Made by a program: the position numbers and the translations under genes. The notes under the pieces were generated by a model. The model worked only from the letters and a program-made list of their open reading frames with translations, was not told the origin of the DNA and made no database searches. A DNA stretch of 64,000 bases, from NCBI RefSeq assembly GCF_032340315.1, contig NZ_CP135436.1, positions 1,075,501 through 1,139,500 on the forward strand. The letters run 5' to 3'. Source of the DNA: Streptococcus sp. DTU_2020_1001019_1_SI_AUS_MUR_006. Its GTDB lineage: Bacteria; Bacillota; Bacilli; Lactobacillales; Streptococcaceae. Below, in pieces: positions 44,951-53,979 of this stretch; the first letter of the stretch is position 1, and every line of letters begins with the position of its first letter.

Positions 44951-45850
44951 ATGTTGTATGATCAAATCGCTAGTAATAAGCGAAGAACTTGGATTTTACT
45001 ACTAGTATTCTTTTTACTTTTGGCTTTGGTTGGATATGCAGTTGGTTACCTCTTTATGCGGTCTGGTCTTGGTGGCTTAGTTATCGCTTTGATTATCGGC
45101 TTTATCTATGCCTTATCCATGATTTTTCAATCAACAGAGATAGTCATGAGCATGAATGGTGCGCGTGAGGTGAATGAGCAGACTGCACCAACCCTCTATC
45201 ATGTTGTGGAAGATATGGCTATGGTGGCGCAAATCCCCATGCCACGAGTCTTCATCATCGATGATGCCAGCTTAAATGCCTTTGCTACGGGTTCAAATCC
45301 CCAAAATGCAGCGGTAGCAGCAACGTCAGGACTCCTTGCAATTATGAATCGTGAAGAGTTAGAGGCGGTTATTGGTCATGAAGTCAGTCACATTCGTAAC
45401 TATGATATTCGGATTTCTACGATCGCGGTTGCCCTTGCTAGTGCTATCACCATGCTTTCTAGTATGGCAGGTCGTATGATGTGGTGGGGTGGTGCAGGCC
45501 GTGGTCGTAGAAGTGATGACCGAGATAGTGGTGGACTTGAAATTATTATGCTAGTTGTTTCTCTTCTAGCAATTATTTTGGCTCCCCTAGCAGCAACCTT
45601 GGTACAACTAGCCATCTCTCGTCAGCGAGAATTTTTAGCAGATGCTTCAAGTGTAGAGTTGACTCGTAATCCTCAAGGGATGATCAATGCCCTTCGTAAG
45701 CTGGACCATAGTCAGCCTATGAGTCGTCATGTGGATGATGCTAGCAGTGCACTTTACATCAACGATCCTCAAAAACGAGGTGGCTTGCAAAAACTCTTCT
45801 ATACCCATCCGCCAATCTCAGAACGTATTGAGCGTTTGAAACATATGTAA
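44951..45850 (+). CDS. htpX: Membrane zinc metalloprotease HtpX
   Basis: 299 residues from the ATG at 44951, one base after the lemA stop codon; an upstream GTG at 44942 inside lemA is less likely. Two N-terminal spans and two more near residues 150 and 200 flank the HExxH zinc site [13 protein letters not shown]. The later [14 protein letters not shown] gives the third ligand. It degrades damaged membrane proteins. A terminator follows at once. Its last 60 codons are partly duplicated at 46681. Confidence 0.94.
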   Translation: MLYDQIASNKRRTWILLLVFFLLLALVGYAVGYLFMRSGLGGLVIALIIGFIYALSMIFQSTEIVMSMNGAREVNEQTAPTLYHVVEDMAMVAQIPMPRVFIIDDASLNAFATGSNPQNAAVAATSGLLAIMNREELEAVIGHEVSHIRNYDIRISTIAVALASAITMLSSMAGRMMWWGGAGRGRRSDDRDSGGLEIIMLVVSLLAIILAPLAATLVQLAISRQREFLADASSVELTRNPQGMINALRKLDHSQPMSRHVDDASSALYINDPQKRGGLQKLFYTHPPISERIERLKHM

Positions 45851-45852
45851 AA

Positions 45853-45884
45853 ACATCCAGAGATTTTCCTCTGGATTTTTGCAT
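45853..45884 (+). terminator. Terminator after htpX
   Basis: An atccagag / ctctggat stem is followed by ttttgc. Confidence 0.75.
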
Positions 45885-45961
45885 CAATCACCTCACTTGT
45901 GACTTGTCCTCTCACAAAAAAGTAGTATAATATATGTAATTAAATACTAGTGAGGTGAATC

Positions 45962-46558
45962 ATGTATAAGCGTTGGATGACCTTTTTCTTGATTTTGATT
46001 TTCACGCCAATACATTTGAGTATTGCTGACAAAGTCATGAGGACAAATTCATTAGTCCTATCAATCATTTTTACACTTGTTGAGCTTGCAATATTTTTTT
46101 ATGTAGGAAAAAAGTATGACCTGTTTCACGTTCGAAAAATCTGCCTAAAAGACATTCTGAAATGGCTTCTCTCCTACGCCTTGCTCTTCCTGTTTTATAT
46201 CTTGGTCAATTTTTTAGGCCCTACCCAATCAGATACAACTCAAGCGGTGAAAAGTTTATCACTTTCATTGCCTGTGCTCTTTCTAGATCTCTGTATTTTA
46301 GCACCCGTTACGGAAGAAATTTTTATGCGAGGACTGTTACAAGGGACAGTACTTAAGAATACATATATTGGCTTGGTTGCCACATCGGTTCTCTTTGCTT
46401 ATCTACATGGACCCTATACGATTCCTAGTTTTATCACCTATTTAGGTATGGGTGTGGCATTTGGTATAAGGTATAAGACTTCCGACAATCTTTGGAATTC
46501 TATTCTTTTACATTTTCTCAATAATCTAGTTGCATTTTGCTTTATGTATTTGATATAA
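45962..46558 (+). CDS. CPBP family intramembrane protease
   Basis: 198 residues with six or so membrane spans. Catalytic motifs are EEIFMRG in APVTEEIFMRGLL, the FAYLHG histidine and LLHFLNNL, as in Rce1-like CPBP proteases. These often act in bacteriocin immunity or peptide maturation, but no peptide gene is visible nearby. A TATAAT box (near 45928) and gtgaggtg site precede the ATG. The gene is bracketed by htpX and a duplicate of the htpX tail. Confidence 0.85.
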   Translation: MYKRWMTFFLILIFTPIHLSIADKVMRTNSLVLSIIFTLVELAIFFYVGKKYDLFHVRKICLKDILKWLLSYALLFLFYILVNFLGPTQSDTTQAVKSLSLSLPVLFLDLCILAPVTEEIFMRGLLQGTVLKNTYIGLVATSVLFAYLHGPYTIPSFITYLGMGVAFGIRYKTSDNLWNSILLHFLNNLVAFCFMYLI

Positions 46559-46680
46559 TCTCCAAATTAGAATGCTCTAAGTTTTAAATATAGGTAAAAA
46601 CTATTTTTATCTTATACAACCGAAATAATAGTCAGTCATGAGCTGGCTTGTAGAGTATGTAGCAGAACCTTCTAAAGCAA

Positions 46681-46736
46681 GGCTCCTCAAAAACTCTTCT
46701 ATCCTAACCCCTTATGAACGTTTGAAACATATGTAA
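46681..46736 (+). pseudogene. Duplicated fragment of the htpX 3' end
   Basis: The stretch caaaaactcttctat, a short gap, then gaacgtttgaaacatatgtaa repeats the end of htpX (45790-45850), followed by the same terminator. There are internal deletions and no start, so it is non-functional. Confidence 0.8.
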
Positions 46737-46770
46737 AAAACATCCAGAGATTTTTCTTTGGATGTTTTAT
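46737..46770. terminator. Copied htpX terminator, now shared with the ABC-F gene
   Basis: The stem acatccagaga / tctttggatgt is flanked by A- and T-runs in both directions. It is the duplicate of the terminator at 45853 and now closes the leftward ABC-F gene. Confidence 0.75.
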
Positions 46771-46779
46771 TTCTAAAAG

Positions 46780-48306
46780 TTAAAGATCTTGTAAATCAAC
46801 GACTTCCAAACTATGTTCTGTCAAACGATAGATATTCGTACAGACTTCTTTTAAGAAACGTCGATCATGCGAAACAGTAACCAGACCACCGGGATAATTG
46901 GCAAAGAGTTTTCTGATTTCTGGTTGAGAAGTTGGAGAAAAGTTTCGTGTGGGTTCATCCAGAAGGAGAAAGTTTGGTTTTCGCAGAACTAAATTCAAAA
47001 GAAGGAGTTTACCCTGTTGACCTCCAGATAAGGAGTGGATTTGGTGGTGCATCTCTGGATAGCTGAAGTTGAGACTGGCTAAGTGAGATTGAATTTTCTG
47101 TAATTCCTCTTTGTGTCCAGTTTGGTTGAGAAATTCTACTGGAGATAGATCCAAATTCAATGTTTCTTGGTAATCTTGTGGCATAAATCCAAGCGAAATC
47201 TCTCTTTTGCCGCTTAGTAGTTGATGTAACTTTGCTAAAAGAGTGGATTTGCAAACGCCATTGGGACCGATAATGCCGATTTTATCTTGACCACGGACAG
47301 TTAATTGTAACTCCTGAGCCAAAACACGCTCACCAATGGACAAAGTCTCATTTTCCAGTCGAACTAAGACTTTTGAAGTGGCTAATGGCTCTATATCTGA
47401 GAAGAAAAGTTGAATTTGCTCTTCTTCAAGTGGCTTTTGGGCCATGGACTGAGCTGCTTTTTCGTAACGTTTTTCTTGAGAAAGAACATTTTTCATCTTT
47501 TTAGCCAATAGTCTCCCGGCAGTACTATCTTTAGTGTTTCGCAAGGCAGTTTCTACTCTTTGCTTGACTTGGCGATGTTTTTCCATGGTTTTATCATAGG
47601 AACGTTGATCGTTGGCAGCTTGCTGGCTTTGTCTGGCAAAATTAACCCTTCTCTGTTCACTATAGCGATCATAGTCTAAATGTTCGACCAGGGTTTCAGC
47701 TTCCTTTCGATGCTTGACCAGTCGTAAGTGGATTATGGTATCTGCCGTTTGAGAGAGAAAGTCTTCATCATGGGAAATGAAAATAACAGTTTGCCTGGTC
47801 TTTTGAATCTGACCTTTTAGCCAATCAACCGTCTCAAGGTCTAGGTCATTTGAAGGTTCATCTAAAAATAGAATCTCAAAAGGTTTTGCTAACTCATGGA
47901 TGAGCTGAATTTTCAAAGCTTCGCCCCCCGAGAGACTCCCAATTTCTTGGTTGCTAGCAAAACGGTCGCTATCAAAATGCAATTCCTCAGCCAAGCGATA
48001 GAGAATGCTGAAGTCCAAATCAGCAGACTCTAAAAAGAAGTAGTCCTGTAGAGATTTTTTCTTCAATTCTTCAGGGAGATGTTGGGGGATGTAGGCCAGT
48101 GACTGAAGGTCAGACTGGATTTCTCCCCTGATAGAAAAATCAGCTAATCTTTCTCCCATTAAAGCTCGTAGTAAGGTTGATTTGCCATTTCCTTCTTCTC
48201 CAATAATAGCTACCTTTTCTCCGTCTTGGATAGTCATATTTAAATCGGAAATAAGGTCTCGTAAATCTTTGTTTTGTGTGATGGTTAGATGATTGATTTT
48301 TATCAT
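46780..48306 (-). CDS. ABC-F family ATP-binding protein
   Basis: 508 residues from the ATG at 48306 (aaagg upstream); an in-frame ATG 11 codons earlier has no site. Two ABC domains without membrane spans, joined by a charged linker (about 195-300), define ABC-F. Domain 1 has GEEGNGKST, LSGGE and FLDEPSNDLD. Domain 2 has GPNGVCKST, LSGGQQ and LLLDEPTRNFSP, the last typical of the ribosome-protecting Lsa/Msr-like branch. The second Walker A carries Cys where Gly is standard, which may weaken ATP use. Such proteins eject ribosome-targeting antibiotics or rescue stalled ribosomes; which one applies is not clear. Confidence 0.85.
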   Translation of the reverse strand: MIKINHLTITQNKDLRDLISDLNMTIQDGEKVAIIGEEGNGKSTLLRALMGERLADFSIRGEIQSDLQSLAYIPQHLPEELKKKSLQDYFFLESADLDFSILYRLAEELHFDSDRFASNQEIGSLSGGEALKIQLIHELAKPFEILFLDEPSNDLDLETVDWLKGQIQKTRQTVIFISHDEDFLSQTADTIIHLRLVKHRKEAETLVEHLDYDRYSEQRRVNFARQSQQAANDQRSYDKTMEKHRQVKQRVETALRNTKDSTAGRLLAKKMKNVLSQEKRYEKAAQSMAQKPLEEEQIQLFFSDIEPLATSKVLVRLENETLSIGERVLAQELQLTVRGQDKIGIIGPNGVCKSTLLAKLHQLLSGKREISLGFMPQDYQETLNLDLSPVEFLNQTGHKEELQKIQSHLASLNFSYPEMHHQIHSLSGGQQGKLLLLNLVLRKPNFLLLDEPTRNFSPTSQPEIRKLFANYPGGLVTVSHDRRFLKEVCTNIYRLTEHSLEVVDLQDL

Positions 48307-48331
48307 ATTGTTGGCCTTTCTAGAATATCCA

Positions 48332-48372
48332 TAGTGCATAACAAAAGCTCTACTTTATCTAGTAGAGCCCAA
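48332..48372 (-). terminator. Hairpin upstream of ABC-F gene (terminator or attenuator)
   Basis: On the minus strand a gctctact / agtagagc stem is followed by ttttgtt. A TTGACA box stands just upstream (about 48377-48382), so the hairpin may sit within the ABC-F leader and act as an attenuator, or simply end the transcript of the 48580-48909 gene. Confidence 0.6.
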
Positions 48373-48579
48373 AGTCTATGTCAAAAAACTCTTTTAAAAG
48401 GGCTGAAAATCCAGCAGAAAAAAGAGCACACAAAAAGAGACAGAAACAAGATCTACTAAATAAAGGTTCTTTATTTGATAGACTTAGTTGTTCATGTCTC
48501 CCTTACCTCCGAAAATTATTATGTTTATTTTATACCTTTTGGAACACTTTGTCAAAAGAAATGAGAAATTCAAATCTTT

Positions 48580-48909
48580 CTAGAAACCAAAAACAGGTCC
48601 ATAGAGTGTCAAAACGTGTTTGACTTGATCGTAGTGGAATTTGTCATAGTTTCGCCAAGCTGTGCGAGCTTCTTCATTGAGTTTAAGGGTGCCAAGTCCA
48701 ATCAAGAGACTGGTATGTTGGTAAAATTTCTCAAGATCAACTAAGATAGAGTTATCTAGTTTCTTTGTCTTTTTAAGTTGTCTGAGTAGCTCGTCAATAT
48801 TTTGCTGCAAGCACAGATCATCAGGCAATCCTTGTTTGCAAGTCTGGTAAGCTTTGTTTAACTCGGAAATGAGTTGATAAGCTTCTAAGATTAGTTCTTT
48901 GTCTTCCAT
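48580..48909 (-). CDS. Small helical protein, 109 residues, unknown
   Basis: Cytoplasmic, charged and predicted all-helical (four to five helices); starts MEDKELILEAYQLISELNK with ggagg upstream. The size and helix pattern resemble bacteriocin immunity proteins, but I see no diagnostic motif, so this is only a suggestion. It lies upstream of the ABC-F gene on the same strand. Confidence 0.6.
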   Translation of the reverse strand: MEDKELILEAYQLISELNKAYQTCKQGLPDDLCLQQNIDELLRQLKKTKKLDNSILVDLEKFYQHTSLLIGLGTLKLNEEARTAWRNYDKFHYDQVKHVLTLYGPVFGF

Positions 48910-49555
48910 ATGAGCGTCCTCCTTTGCTCATGTATTGATGTCTATAGTATAGCACAAAAAGAAAAATTGTAATAATAAATATATCAAAAAATCAATAATA
49001 TAAAACAAAAAGGATTTAGCTCTATCAATAACAGAACTAAACCCTTAGAAGCAATAGATTTTTAAGGATTTGAATTTCGATTGTCAATCAGCAATCAGTT
49101 TTTTTATTTCCAGATGCTGAATCAAAATGAAATGGTAAGGAGTATTAGGAAAATAAGGAAAGTGGTGCCATCGACCAAACTATTATTCATGCCACACAAT
49201 CCTTTCGCTAGATAGGGAACTAGGGGGTATAAGACACACTGTATAAGGGTGACTGTTATCCTTACTGCCGAGCTGGTTACAGTATACTCCTTTCTACTTT
49301 ATCATTCCTGTCTTTTTTATAGTCTTTTGAATATCGGAATTCAATTATTTATAGCTAAAAGTAGAGTTAGGAAGTTCATATTCCTACTAGTTCTCCGAAT
49401 CATTTTTAAATTTTCTATCTACCAATTTTGTTTCTATTATAGAAGAACACCGACATTCGGAATGGAAAACTCTGACTTTTAAATTCAAAGTTTGGAAGGC
49501 TTACTTCTAGCATTTTCATGGTATAATCAAGTGAGTAAATCTTTATGGAGGAAGT
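48910..49555. other. Gene-free, probably decayed stretch
   Basis: No convincing gene in 646 bp. A minus-strand terminator-like hairpin (ggtttag / ctaaatcc with T-run) lies at about 49005-49040, which suggests a former leftward gene upstream of it. The only longer frame (49249-49482, plus) lacks a ribosome-binding site and known motifs. The yceD promoter (TGG TATAAT, 49522-49527) closes the stretch. Confidence 0.5.
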
Positions 49556-50098
49556 ATGAAATTAAATATTCAAGAAATTCGTAAGCAGCCTGAAGGTTTG
49601 CACTTTGAGCAAACTTTAGACTTAGCAGTTGACTTGCGTTCCCGTAATCAAGAAATTTTAGATGTAAAAGATATTGTCGCAGTAGGAAAAGTCCAGTACG
49701 AAGACCGTATGTTTTTCTTGGACTATCTCTTATCTTATACAATCGTTCTAGCTTCTAGCCGTAGTATGGAACCGGTAGAATTAAAAGAATCTTATCCAGT
49801 TACAGAAGTCTTTATGGAAGGAGCTTCTAATCAATTGGACCAAGAAGTTTTAGATGATGACTTGGTCTTGCCTATCGAAAATGGGGAAATCGACCTGGCT
49901 GAAAGTGTCTCAGATAATATCTTGCTCAATATTCCTATCAAAGTCCTAACAGCTGAGGAAGAAGCTGGTCAGGGATTTGTTTCTGGAAATGACTGGCAAA
50001 TCATGTCTGAGGAAGAGTATCAAGCTCAACAGGCAGTCAAAAAAGAAGAAAATAGTCCATTTGCAGGTTTGCAAGGACTGTTTGACGGAGACGAATAG
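49556..50098 (+). CDS. YceD/DUF177 family protein
   Basis: 180 residues, acidic and cytoplasmic. Family members are linked to 23S rRNA handling and are often next to rpmF; here the neighbour is nth. The N-terminal KLNIQEIRKQPEG and the acidic middle block LDDDLVLPIENGEIDLAESVSDNILL are typical of DUF177. The typical C-terminal Cys pair is not seen. Start has ggagg. It is adjacent to nth with no gap. Confidence 0.8.
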   Translation: MKLNIQEIRKQPEGLHFEQTLDLAVDLRSRNQEILDVKDIVAVGKVQYEDRMFFLDYLLSYTIVLASSRSMEPVELKESYPVTEVFMEGASNQLDQEVLDDDLVLPIENGEIDLAESVSDNILLNIPIKVLTAEEEAGQGFVSGNDWQIMSEEEYQAQQAVKKEENSPFAGLQGLFDGDE

Positions 50099-50728
50099 AT
50101 GGTTTTATCCAAGAAACGTGCCCGTCATGTCATTGAGGAAATCATCGCTCTTTTTCCAGATGCGAAACCAAGTCTAGATTTTCGCAATCATTTTGAGCTC
50201 TTGGTTGCTGTAATGCTGTCAGCTCAGACGACAGATGCGGCAGTCAACAAGGCTACACCTGTCCTTTTTGCAGCCTTTCCAACCCCACAAGCCATGGCAG
50301 ATGCAAGTGAGAGTGAGATTGCCTCGTATATTTCTCGCCTAGGACTTTATCGCAATAAGGCTAAATTCCTCAAAAAATGTGCCCAACAACTCCTGGATGA
50401 TTTTGACGGTCAAGTCCCTCAGACTAGGGAAGAATTAGAGAGTTTGGCAGGAGTTGGCCGAAAAACAGCTAACGTAGTTTTGAGCGTGGGATTCGGTATT
50501 CCAGCTTTTGCAGTAGATACTCACGTAGAGCGAATCTGTAAACACCACGATATTGTTAAAAAATCAGCTACACCCCTTGAGGTCGAAAAACGTGTCATGG
50601 ATGTTTTGCCACCAGAAGAATGGCTTGCAGCCCATCAGGCTATGATTTACTTTGGTCGTGCTATCTGTCATCCGAAAAATCCAGAATGCGATCACTATCC
50701 ACAGTTGTACGATTTTAGTTCGTTATAA
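50099..50728 (+). CDS. nth: Endonuclease III (DNA glycosylase/AP lyase)
   Basis: 209 residues. It removes oxidised pyrimidines. The helix-hairpin-helix LAGVGRKTANVVLSVGFG carries the catalytic Lys, and FAVDTHVERIC carries the catalytic Asp. The C-terminal iron-sulfur loop, normally Cys-x6-Cys-x2-Cys-x5-Cys, here reads CHPKNPECDHYPQLYDF, so only two of the four cysteines remain and a [4Fe-4S] cluster is unlikely. It follows yceD without spacing. Confidence 0.92.
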   Translation: MVLSKKRARHVIEEIIALFPDAKPSLDFRNHFELLVAVMLSAQTTDAAVNKATPVLFAAFPTPQAMADASESEIASYISRLGLYRNKAKFLKKCAQQLLDDFDGQVPQTREELESLAGVGRKTANVVLSVGFGIPAFAVDTHVERICKHHDIVKKSATPLEVEKRVMDVLPPEEWLAAHQAMIYFGRAICHPKNPECDHYPQLYDFSSL

Positions 50729-50750
50729 AATTGATTTCTTGTGTTTTTTC

Positions 50751-50779
50751 TTGCATCGATTCCTGGTTTGTGTTATAGT
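50751..50779 (+). promoter_or_regulatory. Promoter of the pyrimidine operon
   Basis: TTGCAT (50751-50756), a 17-nt spacer and TATAGT (50774-50779) with the TG of an extended -10 element. Confidence 0.65.
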
Positions 50780-50797
50780 AGTACCAATCAAATATTC

Positions 50798-51458
<661 letters not shown>

Positions 51459-51478
51459 ATAGCAAAAAGGAGTTAGCC

Positions 51479-52402
51479 ATGTCAGAAAATCAACAAGCCA
51501 TTCAACACGTAGTTTCTATGGAAGACCTTACTGTAGAACAAGTCATGAAATTGATTAAACGAGGAATTGAGTTTAAAAATGGAGCAAAAGCGTCTTACGT
51601 GGACCAACACATTGTCTCTAATCTCTTCTTTGAGAGTTCGACTCGTACCCACAAATCTTTTGAAGTAGCAGAGATTAAACTGGGACTTCACCTACTGGAC
51701 TTCGATGTGAAGACAAGTTCAGTCAACAAGGGTGAAACACTCTACGATACAATTTTAACCTTGTCAGCCTTGGGAGTAGATGCCTGTGTCATCCGACACC
51801 CAGAGGTGGATTACTACAGAGAGTTGATCGATAGTCCGACGATTACGACTTCGATTATCAATGGTGGGGATGGTTCGGGCCAACACCCAAGCCAAAGCTT
51901 GCTTGATTTGATGACCATTTATGAAGAATTTGGACACTTCGAAGGACTCAAGGTAGCCATTGCTGGTGACCTTGACCATTCGCGTGTGGCTAAATCCAAT
52001 ATGCAAATCTTAAAACGCTTAGGAGCAGAACTCTACTTTGCTGGACCTGAGGAATGGAGAAGTCAAGAGTTTGCAGACTATGGACAGTTTGTAAGCATTG
52101 ATGAAATCATTGACCAAGTTGATGTGATGATGTTTCTCCGTGTTCAGCATGAGCGTCATGAAAGTGGAACAGTCTTTTCAAAAGAGGGCTATCATGCTCA
52201 GCATGGTTTGACTCAGGAACGTTACGAACGCTTGAAAGATAAAGCTATTCTGATGCATCCTGCTCCTGTAAATCGCGATGTTGAAATTGCTGATCACTTG
52301 GTCGAAGCACCAAAATCACGTATTGTTCAACAAATGACCAATGGTGTCTTTGTCAGAATGGCAATTTTAGAATCTGTATTGACTTACAGAAACGGAAAAT
52401 AA
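51479..52402 (+). CDS. pyrB: Aspartate carbamoyltransferase catalytic chain
   Basis: 307 residues. Carbamoyl phosphate plus aspartate gives carbamoyl-aspartate, the committed step of UMP synthesis. Carbamoyl-phosphate motif [15 protein letters not shown], then [26 protein letters not shown] and [11 protein letters not shown] are all present. There is no regulatory chain nearby, as usual in Gram-positives. It lies 20 nt after pyrR with aaaaggag. Confidence 0.96.
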   Translation: MSENQQAIQHVVSMEDLTVEQVMKLIKRGIEFKNGAKASYVDQHIVSNLFFESSTRTHKSFEVAEIKLGLHLLDFDVKTSSVNKGETLYDTILTLSALGVDACVIRHPEVDYYRELIDSPTITTSIINGGDGSGQHPSQSLLDLMTIYEEFGHFEGLKVAIAGDLDHSRVAKSNMQILKRLGAELYFAGPEEWRSQEFADYGQFVSIDEIIDQVDVMMFLRVQHERHESGTVFSKEGYHAQHGLTQERYERLKDKAILMHPAPVNRDVEIADHLVEAPKSRIVQQMTNGVFVRMAILESVLTYRNGK

Positions 52403-52419
52403 GACACAAAACGTTAAAA

Positions 52420-52435
52420 GATGCCTGAGAGCATC
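52420..52435 (+). promoter_or_regulatory. PyrR-like hairpin between pyrB and carA
   Basis: The hairpin gatgc-ctgaga-gcatc has the same loop type (C-T/C-G-N-G-A) as the pyrR and uraA leaders. It sits 16 nt upstream of the carA ATG and close to its ribosome-binding site (cgagagg), so it could act on carA translation or continue the attenuation scheme. Confidence 0.6.
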
Positions 52436-52451
52436 CACGAGAGGTGAATTT

Positions 52452-53531
52452 ATGACTAAACGACTTCTAGTTTTAGAAGATGGAACAATTTTTGAAGGAA
52501 AAGCCTTTGGGGCTGACATCGATGTAACTGGTGAAATTGTCTTTAATACCGGGATGACTGGTTATCAAGAATCCATTACGGATCAGTCTTACAATGGGCA
52601 AATCCTAACCTTTACCTATCCCTTGGTTGGAAATTATGGGATTAATCGTGATGACTACGAGTCTATCAGTCCAACCTGTAAAGGTGTAGTAGTATTTGAA
52701 GAAGCTCGTAGAGCCAGCAACTGGCGCAACCAGATGACACTGGATGAATTTTTGAAGTCTAAGAAAATCCCTGGTATTTCAGGTATTGATACACGTGCTT
52801 TGACAAAAATCATTCGCAAACATGGAACTATGAGAGCGACTCTGACACATGTTGGAGATAGTATCGATCACATCACAGATCAGCTTCAAGCAACTGTTCT
52901 ACCAATTGATAATATCAAACAGGTTTCTACAAAAACTGCTTACCCAGCTCCAGGAGTAGGTTTAAGTGTGGTACTTGTAGACTTTGGTCTCAAGCATTCA
53001 ATCTTAAGAGAGTTGTCTAAGAGAGATTGTAATGTAACGGTCGTTCCTTATACTACAACAGCAGAGGAAATCCTTCACTTGAATCCAGACGGAGTTATGT
53101 TGTCAAATGGACCGGGAAATCCAGAAGATGTACCAGAAGCACTTGATATGATTCGTGGTATTCTTGGCAAGATTCCAATCTTTGGTATTTGTATGGGGCA
53201 TCAACTCTTTGCAATGGCAAATGGTGCCAAGACCTATAAGATGAAATTTGGTCACCGTGGATTTAACCACGCTGTACGTGAAATTGCAACAGGGCGCGTG
53301 GACTTTACTAGTCAAAACCATGGATATGCAGTGAGTCGTGAAGATTTTCCAGACCATTTGATGATTACTCATGAAGAAATCAATGACAAGTCAGTTGAAG
53401 GTGTACGTCACAGATACCAACCAGGTTTCTCCGTGCAATTCCACCCAGATGCTGCACCAGGTCCGCACGATGCAAGTTATCTATTTGACGAGTTCATCGA
53501 GATGATGGAAGCCTTCAAACAAGCAAACTAA
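52452..53531 (+). CDS. carA: Carbamoyl-phosphate synthase small subunit
   Basis: 359 residues. It supplies ammonia from glutamine to CarB. The N-terminal domain ([17 protein letters not shown]) is followed by a class I glutaminase with nucleophile Cys in [11 protein letters not shown] and catalytic His in [12 protein letters not shown]; Asp replaces the usual Glu next to the histidine, a conservative change. Third main gene of the operon, 49 nt after pyrB. Confidence 0.96.
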   Translation: MTKRLLVLEDGTIFEGKAFGADIDVTGEIVFNTGMTGYQESITDQSYNGQILTFTYPLVGNYGINRDDYESISPTCKGVVVFEEARRASNWRNQMTLDEFLKSKKIPGISGIDTRALTKIIRKHGTMRATLTHVGDSIDHITDQLQATVLPIDNIKQVSTKTAYPAPGVGLSVVLVDFGLKHSILRELSKRDCNVTVVPYTTTAEEILHLNPDGVMLSNGPGNPEDVPEALDMIRGILGKIPIFGICMGHQLFAMANGAKTYKMKFGHRGFNHAVREIATGRVDFTSQNHGYAVSREDFPDHLMITHEEINDKSVEGVRHRYQPGFSVQFHPDAAPGPHDASYLFDEFIEMMEAFKQAN

Positions 53532-53979
53532 AGACGAGTGTGAAATCGTCGGATACTTTATGCAACTGAACACGGACGGAAAGCTCGGAATTTAGAGGAC
53601 CCAACTCGGATTGTCAATCCTTCCTTGGTTTCCTAAAATTCAATCACTTTCTATTCGTCCTTTGTATCTTATTTAATGTCGCCCTGTGAGGCGACGAATA
53701 GAAAGGCAGGTCGTTTCTTTTAGTCGCTATTAGGCGAACTAAAAACTCCCTGCACTAGATTTTTTATCGAAAAAAATCGTTTCGCTAAAAAATCGTCGGA
53801 GAATTTATTTAATGGCAACCTGAGAGTTGCCGAATAGAAAGGAGAAGGGTGAGCCGTATTTGCTGAACTGAATACGGGCTACGGACGGTGCTAAAAAGAT
53901 AGTTATTCCTAGAACTGACAGTTCTTCGTCGTAACTCCTATTTTAGCTTTGTCCGCTTGACGCCCTTAATATCTTATAA
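53532..53979 (+). promoter_or_regulatory. Structured 448-nt carA-carB spacer with two PyrR-like hairpins
   Basis: There is no ORF here. Two hairpins with PyrR-type loops occur, gtcgcc-ctgtga-ggcgac (53678-53695) and ggcaac-ctgaga-gttgcc (53814-53831), each followed by gaatagaaagg. A perfect 13-bp inverted repeat (53647-53659 and 53693-53705) surrounds and partly competes with the first. Further stems: a gattttttatcgaaa / tttcgctaaaaaatc pair (53759-53792), a gccgtatt / aatacgggc pair, and gctaaaa / ttttagc just before carB. It is probably a regulatory RNA region controlling carB separately from carA. Confidence 0.6.

Noticed and set aside
48378..48623. 81-codon plus-strand frame upstream of the ABC-F gene
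   Set aside because: There is no ribosome-binding site, it overlaps the hairpin and the convergent gene, and its C-terminal half shows no protein-like pattern.
48580..48909. Calling the 109-residue helical protein a bacteriocin immunity protein
   Set aside because: Size and helix content fit, but there is no bacteriocin gene nearby and no diagnostic motif.
49249..49482. 77-codon hydrophobic frame in the decayed stretch
   Set aside because: No start signal, no recognisable family, and surrounding frames are full of stops; more likely chance or debris.
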